64,000 nucleotides of DNA, from assembly GCA_015847255.1 (NCBI GenBank), contig JADLZK010008549.1:186001-250000 (forward strand), in the 5' to 3' direction. Made by a program: the position numbers and the translations under genes. Each line of letters starts with the position of its first letter. Positions within the stretch are counted from its first letter, which is position 1. This document shows positions 36,394 to 46,513 of the stretch, piece after piece. This DNA comes from Hyparrhenia diplandra (lineage: Eukaryota; Streptophyta; Magnoliopsida; Poales; Poaceae). The notes beneath the pieces were generated by a model. The model was not told the DNA's origin, did no database searches, and saw only the letters and a program-made list of their open reading frames with translations.

Positions 36394-36629
36394 CTCCCTC
36401 CTGTCCCTATTGAGTTTGTCACCCCGATTCCGTGCCATTTTTTTCGATGATTCGTCTTATTCAAATTTTTTACACAAATATAATTTACTTTATTATGACT
36501 TAATTTATTAATAAAGATACTTAAATATTAATTAATTTATTTTATTATTTACAAAAATATTTTGAATAAAACGAATGGTCAAAAATAAAATTCAAAAGTC
36601 AAAAACGACAAACTCCATGGGACAGGGAG
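36394..36629. mobile_element. Stowaway-type MITE
   Basis: 236 bp with ends CTCCCTCCTGTCCC and GGGACAGGGAG, flanked by TA on both sides. AT-rich interior. Lies about 440 bp upstream of small-gene copy 1. Confidence 0.85.
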
Positions 36630-36934
36630 TAGAGGATATGTTTCTAGTTTATTCCCTTTTATGTTGCTGTCGTAACTCATATACATGCTATTAGTTCAAC
36701 AGAATTGTGTTATACATAGTTTATTAGAATCGTCATTCAGTTGTTCTACTGGGTTGGGTTTGGGTTGGGGTGCATTTGGTCTGGGACATACGTGCTATCA
36801 GTGCAATAGAATTGTTTCTATACATACATAATTTATTAGAACCGTCATTTAGTTGTTCTGCACTTTTACTGGGTTGGAATTGGGTTGGGTTGCCTTTGGT
36901 TTCTTTGCACCGGTTGCATTTCCCCACTGCTGTC

Positions 36935-36940
36935 TATATA
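36935..36940 (+). promoter_or_regulatory. TATA box of small-gene copy 1
   Basis: tctatatattt about 130 bp upstream of the ATG at 37,066. Equivalent boxes sit upstream of copies 2 and 3. Confidence 0.55.
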
Positions 36941-37065
36941 TTTTCCATAGCTCGGCTATATCTGCAGCTCCCACCACCGCAAAAACCTTTGGCAACAAAC
37001 CTCTAGCTCCTCAGCTCTCGCTCACTCACCACACCGAATCCACCGTCCACGCACGCAGCAGAGAA

Positions 37066-37437
37066 ATGGAGTACCAGCTGGGTATACCGCCGATGGAGCT
37101 GATCGTCGAGGCCAGGCGCAACCCGGCCAGGCTGCCTGTGGCTCTGACCTGGCTCGGTGTCGTCCCTGAGCGCCGCCGCGCTCGGACTCATCATCTTCAA
37201 GGCCCCGGGGAGGCATCTTCCTCCTCCTGCACGGCAGCACGCTATCGTACCTGTACTACGGCGTTCTCGGCGCTATAGTGATCTTTGGTCTGGCCGTGGC
37301 GTCCTTCGGCTACTGGGTGGTGCCGCGTGACGAGGTTGGCTGGCACGCCGCCGGCAAGACGGTGCTGTGGGTTTCTCTGATGCTTCTTGTCCTGGTCTTT
37401 GCTCTTGGCGGTCTCGCGTTCCTCAAGTTCAAGTAGC
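37066..37437 (+). pseudogene. Small three-TM membrane protein, copy 1 (two frameshifts)
   Basis: Starts MEYQLGIPPMELIVEARRNP and follows copies 2 and 3 closely at DNA level. Relative to them it has one extra C in the CCC run at 37,164-37,166 and one extra G in the CCCCGGGG run at 37,203-37,210. The first shifts the frame after LGVV; the second restores the expected frame for the rest, which ends FKFK-stop at 37,437. As read, translation stops at 37,276. It could be a pseudogene or carry two homopolymer errors. It lacks the HD-VEMEMG loop segment of the other copies, so the intact form would be about 122 residues. The 3' flank to about 38,130 is shared with copy 3. Function unknown. Confidence 0.75.
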
Positions 37438-37851
37438 AGTCTTTTCGGCTTGTTGTGTTTTGTGGGCTTCATTCAGTGAGGCTTAGGTGTATTTGGTTCA
37501 AATTTTGAGCCCAATCATGTCCATTGGCCGCAGGTTTGATGGGGCACCGAGCCATCCAGACAAGGCCGTTTTGGGCTTGATCTAGTGAAGCTTAGGTCGA
37601 GGTCTTGTTGATTTGCTTCACAGATCACAACCACGCCTTGTGTTGATGTTGCTTTTTATCGCCTACTATACTTGTTGTATTTAATGTCTCAAAAATAATT
37701 GTTGTATTTAATTTGTTTCTATATATAACGATGCATCAGTAGCACGTTCCATCTTGTTCATTTTTAGCACCTATATATGTTGTGCTTGTGCATCTCTGAA
37801 GTATGGTCGAAGGTCCTGAGCAACTGACGTAATTAGAACTATGTATTTCTT

Positions 37852-38083
37852 CTCCTTCCATCCTAGAATAATTGACAATTTTTTTTACTTTACAAAACAT
37901 ATAGTTTAACAACTCATCTTATTTATTTTTTTATAAATTAATTAATAAATAAATCACTATTAAAGTATCTCTAATAATAAAATTATTCGGGATAAAAGAG
38001 ATAATATTTATAGTTTTTAGTAAGACAAATTGTCAAACAAGATATCAAAGTCAAAAACATAACTTATTTTGGGATGGAGAGAG
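37852..38083. mobile_element. Stowaway-type MITE
   Basis: Ends CTCCTTCCATCCTAGAATAA and ttattttgggatggagagag with TA on the right. Copy 3 of the neighbouring duplication has no such element at the matching place (about 57,960-57,990), which gives the unoccupied site. Confidence 0.8.
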
Positions 38084-38129
38084 TATATTCCAATAAAGAA
38101 ACAAAATTATATCATTGCCATCCTCGCGA

Positions 38130-38842
38130 TCTGTGATTCCTACACAAAATGGTTGATTTAGGTAAAAAAAAAAAAAAAGAATGTAGCAATCTAGTTCTAC
38201 CTTTGTATTCCTACCAATCAACTAATCATTTTTTGTAAATAAAAATAAAAAATATTTTGGACTTTGTAAGAATTTTGCATCCAACAATCCATATTTAAAT
38301 TTATTTACATTTAACAAGTATAAACCGTAAATAAATCAGAACTAAGTTGTATACAGGATGCAAAGTGAGTGTGAAATTTTTACTAAGTTCAAGCATACTA
38401 TAATTGGGCCACCATAAAAATTTTACCACAATTGGACCATAGAAACTACAATTATAAATTATATCAATTAATTATAGAAAAGCATATACAGAAAAAACTT
38501 TGTACTAAAGCATATACCATACTATATATTCACTATGTAGATCTAAATGTGGAGTCCAACAAACTTGGAACTTCTATTTTATGACTTGTCTATGATTTTC
38601 AAAAATTTAGACGAAATAAATATGAAAGAATAAAGACAAAACCACCTTCAAACCGCTCCAGAAGGTAAATTGCACATTTTGAAAAGTTGAGGGGACGGTT
38701 TGTCCGCATTTGCAGTCCAGAGAGGAAAATTAGTTTTTTTCACACTGTGTGTCTGTTGTGCCTTCCCCTACTCCAATTCTACTACTACTTCCCCAATTCC
38801 TCTCCAATCCTTCCCTTCGAGCCTGTCTGTTGACAATCTTTT
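38130..38842. other. Intergenic interval
   Basis: AT-rich DNA with no coding frame of note and no recognised element. Confidence 0.4.
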
Positions 38843-39290
38843 TGTCACACCCTAGACGATGGGGCCCAGAGGGGCCGATCCAAGAGGCCCACGGTAGGGG
38901 GCGCCCCTGGCCTAGGTGCGCGCGGCCTCCCGCCGCCGCGCCCTTCCGCGGATTTTTTTCGAAATTAATGCAGGAGTTTGTTTAGGGATAATTTAGGACT
39001 TTTTGGTGTGAAGGAGATATTTCCAATCTATAAGGAAGTCCCCTATTAGAATAAGAATAAGGAATTACCTGTAAAAGTTGTTCCGATCTTACAAGGAAAC
39101 CTCAGAGAGATTGCTTGAGATACCCCTCCATGTCAAGGCGCCGGGCCGCCGCCGCGCTCGCCGCGCCCTCGCTCGGTGCGGCGGGCTAACGATCACCGCC
39201 GCCCCTTCCCATCGTGGGTTGTGGACAGCCTGGTATCCGGAGGCCACTTCACGATCCATCCACCACCATGGATGCCGATTCGAAGAAGCT
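38843..39290 (+). mobile_element. Gypsy-type LTR, primer site and gag start only (truncated)
   Basis: The LTR runs TGTCACACCC to GTGGACA (38,843-39,227, 385 bp). TGGTATCCGGAGGCC (39,231-39,245) is the primer-binding site, and an ATG at about 39,269 opens MDADSKKLRK. Within 25 bases the sequence becomes the minus-strand gag of another element, so everything downstream is missing. The word ccaatctataaggaa also occurs in the LTRs at 43.6-47.5 kb, implying related families. Confidence 0.65.
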
Positions 39291-40875
39291 TCGCAAGTTC
39301 TGTCCAAGCAGTTCATCACGATCACCTTCAACACACCTTCAAGAACACAACTCCATAGTTGTTCCATTGCATGCATAGAAACAGGTTGGAGGACACTTAT
39401 GCTAAGACCCCCACTTCTCTCCACACTTGAAACATAGCCCTTTTTGCTCTTCTCAGAAGTTCTTGTGGCTTGGATCCTTTCATCACCGGGTCTTGACAGA
39501 TGGAGTGGATTGTATCTTCTTTTCATCATTAAGCTTAGTGGTATACTTGGAACTTTCACCAATAATCTTTGTCTTTGTCTTCATGCTTCTTCTTGAAAGC
39601 AGCAGAAAAATCAATTCTCTTCACTGGTTCATCCTCTAGAGGATCCTCCTATAAAAGGGCAAGATTGCTAGTAGTATCCAGATCAGTAGGTTGGTGCATC
39701 ACAATCACAGCTCTAACATTTTTCTTTAAACCATCGACAAAACGATTGACAATGACACTAGGTGGGAAGGCTGGATCATAGGCCATCAAATGGTGGACAA
39801 TGTTACAAAACTCCTCTACATACTCCGTAATGGTAGTGGTGTGTTTGATATGAAAGAAATGTCTTGGGAGGTGATTGTGCTCATTTTTGTCAAATCTATT
39901 GCACACAATGGACACAAAGGACTCCCAGGGCATATCATTGGGTTGGTTAGGCAGGGTTTGCTACCACAAGGTAGCTAGTCCATTGAGTCTAATAGAAGCT
40001 AGGCGCGCCCATTTACTTGGATCAGTCTGACACACATCAAAATAAGTTTCACAACTTAATCCACAACTTGGGGTTTGTACCATCAAATTTGTGGAACTTG
40101 ACATCAGGTGGTGGGTAAATAGGGTAGTAGGGTAATAAGACCAATCCTGAGACTCATAGTTATGAACAACATCACCGTAATCAAGAGGGGAAGTCGGATT
40201 TACAACACCTTGAGTCGGGGTTCGGCCTGGGGCGACGGTGAACACTGCCCCAAAGCCACCCTTGCCGTGGTCTAACGACCCAGACGCCGCCCCCGAGGGG
40301 TGAAGCTCCAGATGGGCGGAGCTCAACATCTTCGTGCGCTTGGAGGTGAAGTAGTTCTCCTTGATGGCCCCAGTCAGGGGCGTCTTCGTGTAGACGACGT
40401 TGGACGGCTCCTGCCCGACGGCGCTTGATGCTAATGTAGAAGGCATGGCCACCGGTGCCTTTGTCAACGCACGCGCCAAGGTTGTTGACGAGGTGCTCCG
40501 GCTCATGGACGCGGGTGTCCATCTCGGGCTTCCATCGATGAATCTCCGCCTTGAGTTCGCGTATCTCGGACATTGTCGACCGCGAACTCGTTGATCCCCT
40601 TCGAGTTCTAGGTGAGGAGGCCAAGGATTTGGCCAAGCTGCTCCTTTGGAGATGCCATGGACATCGACTCCTGGTGAGGTATGGATTGAAATCCGGTGTC
40701 ACGATTCCGCCACAAATCAAGCCATGTTGCACGGAATTACAGGAGATTTCGATAGCAGGGTTGCTGCTTACGAATTCTCGGACCGGCTGGAGGCTTTTGC
40801 GATCGTCCATCGATGGAATTTGGAATTGCGAAAACTGGTTGGAGGTTGATGGATCGAAGGACGAATCCGATACCA
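39290..40875 (-). mobile_element. Chromovirus-type Gypsy gag fragment
   Basis: Minus strand: a primer site TGGTATCGGATTCG (40,875-40,862), ATG at 40,810, and an N-terminal coiled region (SEIRELKAEIHRWKPEMDTR). Then the capsid-like domain: SCETYFDVCQTDPSKWARLA (about 40,050-39,990), ESFVSIVCNRFDKNEHNHLP and FVDGLKKNVRAVIVMHQPTD (39,933-39,670). It ends in a zinc knuckle (CFKCGEKW, then a stop, HKC; about 39,435-39,385) in a shifted frame. RT, integrase and the second LTR are missing; the sequence ends where the plus-strand LTR fragment begins. At least three frameshifts. Confidence 0.75.
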
Positions 40876-40877
40876 GA

Positions 40878-41165
40878 TGTTACCAGACTGATTATATTAG
40901 GTAGCTATTACGAATTTGATACAAGATAAATGAATAAGGTTTCGAAATCAAGGCACAAGCCAGAGTTCCGCCGTCGCCATCGTAGCCTACACGGCCCGGT
41001 GCTCAAAACTGGCCAAGTCCCCTTTCTTGCCCTCCCTCTAATAATACAAGAAGGAGCATCACGCTTCCTCCAATTGAGCCACGCAAGGCCGCCTAGTTAA
41101 GCCATTCTGGGCCTGTATTCTTCGGGTTCCTCTTCGTGGGCCGTCCCGTCCTCCTGGGCCTGACA
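40878..41165 (-). repeat. LTR of the minus-strand Gypsy fragment
   Basis: On the minus strand it starts TGTCAGGCCC (41,165) and ends GGTAACA (40,878), two bases before the primer site. 288 bp. The partner LTR is absent. Confidence 0.65.
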
Positions 41166-41410
41166 GCGTCGTCATCTTTAGTTACAGCAATGCCGTCTTC
41201 ATATCCCTCAAAAAAAAAAAAGCAATGCCGTCTTCATTCCCCGGTTTGCCGACGTTGACATTATATAAAATAGGAATGTCTTAGATTAATAAAAACTCTT
41301 CCCCTGGAAAATAACTATGTCCGAGCAGGTCGCAGTCGCGACGCAAGATGTACTATGCGCACATGGTTGCGGCCGTGGTCGACGGTGCGGTTCATCCAAT
41401 AAGCGGCCCG

Positions 41411-41498
41411 GCGTAACGTCCAGCCTCCTAGGGCTTTGCAGCGCCGGATCGGCCGCGTAACGTCCAGCCTCCTAGGGCTTTTCAGCGCCGGATTTTAT
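41411..41498. repeat. Two-copy tandem repeat, period 44 bp
   Basis: gcgtaacgtccagcctccta begins at 41,411 and 41,455; both continue GGGCTTT, CAGCGCCGGAT. Confidence 0.85.
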
Positions 41499-41799
41499 TT
41501 ATCTTTTGCGTGGGGGGCGTGCGGGGACCGGATTGGCTGCGGGAGCTAGAGGCTGTTGCGCGGCCTGTGGTGCCTCTGCGTTCGTCGAGTTGTGCATGTG
41601 TTATAGTACGAGCTTAGCTTAGGTGTAGGAGACACAGGATTTGTCCCAGCGTCTTCTCTGCGTATAAGATTCACTCCATGCGTAGAAGAAGCACCCGCAC
41701 ACAGGGGTTTGTTATCGCTGGAATCTCTGCTGCCCTGCTGTAGTATATTTGTAGGGTTGCGAGAAACAGCGTAAGCTTATTCTTCTTATGGGCATGTTT

Positions 41800-41910
41800 A
41801 GGCATGTTTAGTTCCGAAAAGTGTTACGAAGACTGCCACATCGAATTTTTTATCGCGTACGCACGGGCATTAAATATAAGTAAATAAAAAATAAATTACA
41901 CACTTGTGTT
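41800..41910. mobile_element. Possible MITE fragment
   Basis: catgtttagttccgaaaagt and ccacatcgaattttttatcg resemble one end of a common grass MITE that begins with gttTAGTTC words. The other end is not seen. Confidence 0.3.
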
Positions 41911-42062
41911 TAGTTGGTGAAATATTTTGGGTTGAAGATCAGAAGACTTTTTCGTTTGTATTTGATAATTGTTGTCCTATTATTGTGTACTAATCCAGAA
42001 AAAAAAATTCGCCTCGCACTTTTCAGCGTGCAATTTATTTGTCAGCTTTCTCCGCTCCGTGC

Positions 42063-42069
42063 TATATAT
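42063..42069 (+). promoter_or_regulatory. TATA box of small-gene copy 2
   Basis: gctatatattg about 150 bp upstream of the ATG. A CT-rich leader (ctctctctctctc at about 42,155) follows, as in many plant 5' leaders. Confidence 0.55.
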
Positions 42070-42216
42070 TGTGTGTACTCTACAGCCACAGTCATGCCGT
42101 AGTACTCTTCCTCTACCTCCGGCGAGTAGTTAGCCTCTCGCTCGCGCTACTGATCTCTCTCTCTCTCTCACTTACTACTATACACGGAACATAATCCTCG
42201 CAGTAACGATAGAGAA

Positions 42217-42597
42217 ATGGCGTTCTTCCCTGGTGCATTGCTGGAGCTGATCGCCGAGGCCAGGCTCAATCCGGCGAGGCTTCCGGTGGCGCTGATCTCC
42301 TTGGGCGTCGTCCTAAGCGTCGCCGCACTCGGACTCATCATCTTCAAGCCCCCGGGAGGCATCTTTCTCCGCCTGCACGGTAGCACGCCGGCGTACCTGT
42401 ACTACGGCGTCCTCAGCGCCATAGTGATCTTTGGTCTGGCCGAGGCGTCCTTGGGGTTTTGGGTGGTGCCACTGCCACACGACGACGTGGAAATGGAAAT
42501 GGGCGGCTGGCACGCCGTCGGCAAGACAGTGCTGTGGGTTTCACTCTTGCCTCTCGTCCTCGTGTTTGCTCTTGGCGGCCTTGTTTTCCTTAAATAG
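42217..42597 (+). CDS. Small three-TM membrane protein, copy 2 (126 aa)
   Basis: Intact single-exon frame. Start chosen at gagaaATGgcg, matched in copy 3. A short amphipathic N-terminus (PGALLELIAEARLNPARL) is followed by three hydrophobic segments: about residues 22-44 (VALISLGVVLSVAALGLIIF), 61-84 (YLYYGVLSAIVIFGLAEASL) and 103-124 (VLWVSLLPLVLVFALGG). Between TM2 and TM3 is an acidic/His loop (PLPHDDVEMEMGGWH). It ends VFLK. No known domain recognised; an endomembrane protein is the plain inference. Substitutions relative to copy 3 are mostly conservative and the frame is kept, so the two copies look constrained. The 3' flank is shared with copies 1 and 3 up to a Stowaway insertion at 42,884. 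Confidence 0.75.
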   Translation: MAFFPGALLELIAEARLNPARLPVALISLGVVLSVAALGLIIFKPPGGIFLRLHGSTPAYLYYGVLSAIVIFGLAEASLGFWVVPLPHDDVEMEMGGWHAVGKTVLWVSLLPLVLVFALGGLVFLK

Positions 42598-42883
42598 TTT
42601 TTGTTTCTTGTGTTTCGTTTTTTTTTTTAGCAAATGTTTCTTGTGCTTCGTGGGCTCGATTAAGTGAGGCTTAGGTGTATTTGGTTCAAAATTTGCAGAC
42701 CAGCGACGTTCATGGGCCGCAGGTTGGATGAGGCACCCAACCATCCAAATAGGGCTTTTGGGCTTGATTGATTGAAGCTTCAAAGTCTCGCTGATTTGGC
42801 TTCACATCAACACGTGTAATTGTTGTATATTTGTGTTTCTGAAAAAAATGTTGTATTTGTCCCAAAAATAACGCCGATGCATA

Positions 42884-43100
42884 CTCCCTCTGTATCACAA
42901 ATAAAGTCCGTTTTTTACTTCTACAATTCTTGTTTGACTGTTCATCTTATCTAAATTTTTTTATGCAAATAAAAAAATAAATAAATCATTATGAAAGTAT
43001 CTCTAACGATAAAATAAGTCATAACAAAATAATATAATTTTTTTTTTTAATAAGACGAATGGTCAAAACATGATTGTAGAAGTCAAAAATAGACTTTTAC
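42884..43100. mobile_element. Stowaway-type MITE, right end lost
   Basis: Starts after TA with CTCCCTCTGTATCACAAATA. The interior (aaagtatctctaacgataaa) is like that of the 37,852 element. The right terminal repeat is replaced by unrelated sequence after agacttttac. Confidence 0.7.
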
Positions 43101-43631
43101 TAGAAAAAACTGTGCCATTGTTGACCCTTTTTTTTTGTAATTAGTGGTAACTAAATAGTTCTTTATACAATACATTATTGATATTTTTATGTTAATTAGA
43201 AACTATCATTTACCCAAAGTATGGCCCATACCAGAGTGCTCCAAGAGAAGTTTAACATAGATGATGGAAGATATTTCTGGAAGCCCATCTTTAGTTTTAA
43301 GGATAACATAAGATATTTCATTTTTTATTGTTTGCGCCACAAACTAATGTAATGTGCATACTCTATTTCATTTTTCATTTGTAAAATGTGACTTTGGTAT
43401 ATGACAGAATATCGACCTCATGAGTTGTGTGGACACAATAGGACATGTTTATGGTTTTACCAAGAAAATTATGATGATAGTAGTAATACATGTAAGGTTC
43501 AGCTTATCTTATATGTTTGTTTTAATAAAAATAATAAAAGGTATTCTAATATGTTAGGTGTGCAAACATTTTCTTTTGGCTCGAGGCTCCAACAATTTGA
43601 ATATTTGCTATATAATGTTTAGTTAATTCTT
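43101..43631. other. Intergenic interval
   Basis: AT-rich. A short plus-strand frame (43,401-43,622) contains MTEYRPHELCGHNRTCLWFY with no recognised domain and is probably chance or relic. Confidence 0.35.
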
Positions 43632-44266
43632 TGTCGATTCGCTAGATTGGGCCGGAATTGACACTGATTGCTTGATCGTCGGCGATCTTTGACGGTGGTG
43701 GTGATGGTGTAGATGGTGATTGGGGCTGTTTGGGAGTAGTAGAGAGGAGGAAGAAGAGGAGGAAGAAGAGGAGGAAGAAGAGGAGGGGGCTGTGGTGGGT
43801 CGGCAGCGAGGCCCGCGCGGGCGGGCCGGCGGGGCGCGGGCGCCCCAGGGGGCGGCGGCGTGGCGTGGTGGGGGCGGCGCTGGTGGTTGCGGCGCACGTG
43901 CGCGAGGTGAGGGGAGAGAGATTGAGAGCTGGAGAGTTTTTGGGTGTTACCCCTTTAATTTTTTCGATTAAGATCCAAACGATTACATCTCCCTTGTATT
44001 TATAGTCGGGGAAGACTTGCACGCTAAGCAATCTCTATGAGGTTTCCTTATAGATTGGAATACCTCTCTCACAAGCAACCTATTTATTCCCTATTTTATT
44101 CCTATATTTATTCCTAATTATCTATTACTTAATACTTGGGGCGATGACGCGATGGAGACGGAAAGCGGCGGCCGGCCGGGCCATGGTCGGCACAAGACGC
44201 CGCCCCTAGGGGGGCCTTGTGTACCATGCATGGCCCATGGGCCCCACCTCAAATTGGTTCATGACA
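43632..44266 (-). repeat. 3' LTR of the non-autonomous element (no SINE)
   Basis: 635 bp. Contains a GAGGAGGAAGAA microsatellite of about 3.5 units (43,744-43,790) and the unoccupied SINE target agatccaaacgatta (about 43,969-43,983). Confidence 0.9.
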
Positions 44267-44282
44267 TCTCTCCCCTTTTTTC

Positions 44283-46496
44283 GAGCAGCGCGTCCTCGGC
44301 TGTGGTTCCGCACTACCGCTTTGTTGATGGGGTGATTGAAGCAAAGACGGCACGAAGATTGGAGCATCCACTTGTGTCGGGAAATGAGCCGGGCGAAGAT
44401 GAAGGTGCTGACCTTTGTTGATCTTTGGATCCATGGATGGAATTCCATTGCTCTCTGGAGGTGGTTGCATCGGTGTCGAGTACTTTGAGGGGTGAGAGCC
44501 AACCTCATGTGTGCGCAAAATCATCCCACCGGGTTTGAGGACATCCCATAGTACCTTGGACAATTCCCGAGGCGTAGTAGTGGTGGTTGTCGAGGAAGAA
44601 GAGTGGCTCCTTAAGCAGCCGGTTGCTGGTCGGGAAGCCCGCACGAATGGCAAAGTCGCCGGAAGGTTGACGTCAATCACTCCAGTGTCGCCCAAACCGT
44701 GCTGCTCGCCTGGCGTGTTGGTTCCGCTATGTCGTGTAGCTCATGATCCGTTGATGTAGCAAGTTGAGGTGGAACGAGAGCCTCGAGATGTTGACGAGGT
44801 TGACGAGGTAGGAGGTTGATGTCGGTGGCATGTACCTCTTGTCGTCGTCGGTGAAGCTCACAAGTCGAGGCTTGCCGAAGATGGAAGCATCCAACTCTTG
44901 GGCGAGGTGGATCACCGTGCTCCTGTACGTGCTGTGTGCCGTCGCTGGTGCATTGCAGTCCACGGCTTGTTGGCGTAGTCGTCTTGGGCGATGTCATCGA
45001 GGAGGAGCCGGCGGTTTGGCTCGAGTCGTCCCGCGGGCCGAGGGTTGTCGATGGCCCGATGATTGTGGACTAGCGCCGTGGCGTGTAAGCCCATGTTCGG
45101 CGTGAGGTGTCGGGGCCATAGGTGTAGTCGATCAAGGCGTCGTTCGTCGGGGGTAGCGCAAAGTAGTTGTTGTTGGCGCCACCGATGGGCGGATTGAAGC
45201 CGCGAAGAAGACACCGTGTGTGGAGGTGTCCCGGTACTCCCGCCTCGCCGGGTTGGCATGTAGGCGAACCCGGAGAAGGAGGAGTGCCGCTCTTGTCGGG
45301 TATGGCGGTGTACCTGATGTTCTGCCGACGTGGTACCGATGGTGGCGCCTTTGTTGGAGTGCGGAGGTTGCCCGATGGTGTGTTGCACCATTGTTGATTC
45401 GGAAGGATGTCCGGCCCGGTGTAGCAGTTATTGTTGTTGTCGCTCGTCGGCGGTGAACGACCAATTTCGCCGCTGGTGCCCGCGGAACGCCGGTGTTCTC
45501 ATCTGCGGGCGGCCGTTGGGTTGATGTCGGGTGGTTGCGGTGTCGAGGTTGGTCGTGAAGGGGTCGTTGTGGTTCATGCCCTTGTAGTTGTTGTCGATGA
45601 TAGGCATGGCGAGGACGTAGTTGACGTCGGGGTTTGTCATCGGGCGTTGGCGCCCTGGAGGGCATCGTCTTTGAGCATGGCGCCTATGGTAGCATCGTCA
45701 TCGCCGATGGTGGCGCCCTTGGGAGGGGCGTCGTTGCCGTTGGAGTCCTTGGTGGCGGATGTCGATGTCGACGGTAGCGACGCCGATGTGGACGCCGGTG
45801 ACGTCGCCTTGTCGATCCATGTTGGCACTCCGGATGTTCCCAATGTCAAAGAGGTTGTTGGTAGTGACGGGAAACTTATCTCGTGCCATTGTAGTAGCCG
45901 CGAGGACGTTGACCTAGTTGGGTAGGCATTTCGTCGAGCGCCGGTGGACGCCTCGTGGTAGCCTCCCCGATCCGTCGACCGGGTCGCAAACCGCCGGGAA
46001 TCCTTGGGGTTGGCGTGTTTGTTGCTTGGCGTCGATGATCTTGGAGGGGGGTGTGGCGCGGCGCCCGGTAGGGCGTCGTCACCGTCGATAGCGCCCATGG
46101 CGGGGACGCCGTCGGTGGTGGCTGAGGTGACGTCGAGGGCGACGTCGGAAAGCAAGGCCAGCGTACTGCGGTGTTGCTCGCCGTCTTGGCCAACGGTGCG
46201 CTGGTACAACGTCATCTGTCTCCTCGAGCCGGAGGATAGCGGCGGTCGGAGCCGACGTCAGGGCCGGCAGGGAGGGGCGGCGGTTGGGGCCGCCCCGTGC
46301 TGCGGCGGTACGCGGCCGCGGGCCGTCCTCCGGCGTGGTCGTCGTGCGTCTTGGGATAGGCGTGCTCCATCCGAACCAGGCGGTCCTCCATGTCGCCGGC
46401 GCAGCGATCCGGGCGCCAGTGGACGCCGAGGAGCTCCCCAGCGCGCATCGCGTTGAACTCTTGTATCTCGGAAGCCATAGGTGGTGGGAATCGCCC
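44283..46496 (-). pseudogene. Interior coding remnants, gag-like
   Basis: Just after the primer site the minus strand opens MASEIQEFNAMRAGELLGVH (about 46,478), a plausible gag start: short, charged, with EDRLVRMEHAYPKTHDD. Further minus-strand blocks are rich in Asn, Asp, His and Arg (for example 45,640-45,428 and 44,963-44,727, the latter with DASIFGKPRLVSFTDDDKRY). None has zinc-knuckle or enzyme motifs I recognise. Long frames on the plus strand here come from high GC. I infer a decayed gag-only or captured coding region. Confidence 0.45.
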
Positions 46497-46513
46497 GGTC
46501 TCGGGATACCATT

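Noticed and set aside
45132..46215. Long overlapping frames on both strands at 45.1-46.2 kb
   Set aside because: High GC removes stops in all frames. No domain, and the element's own orientation explains only the minus-strand ones.
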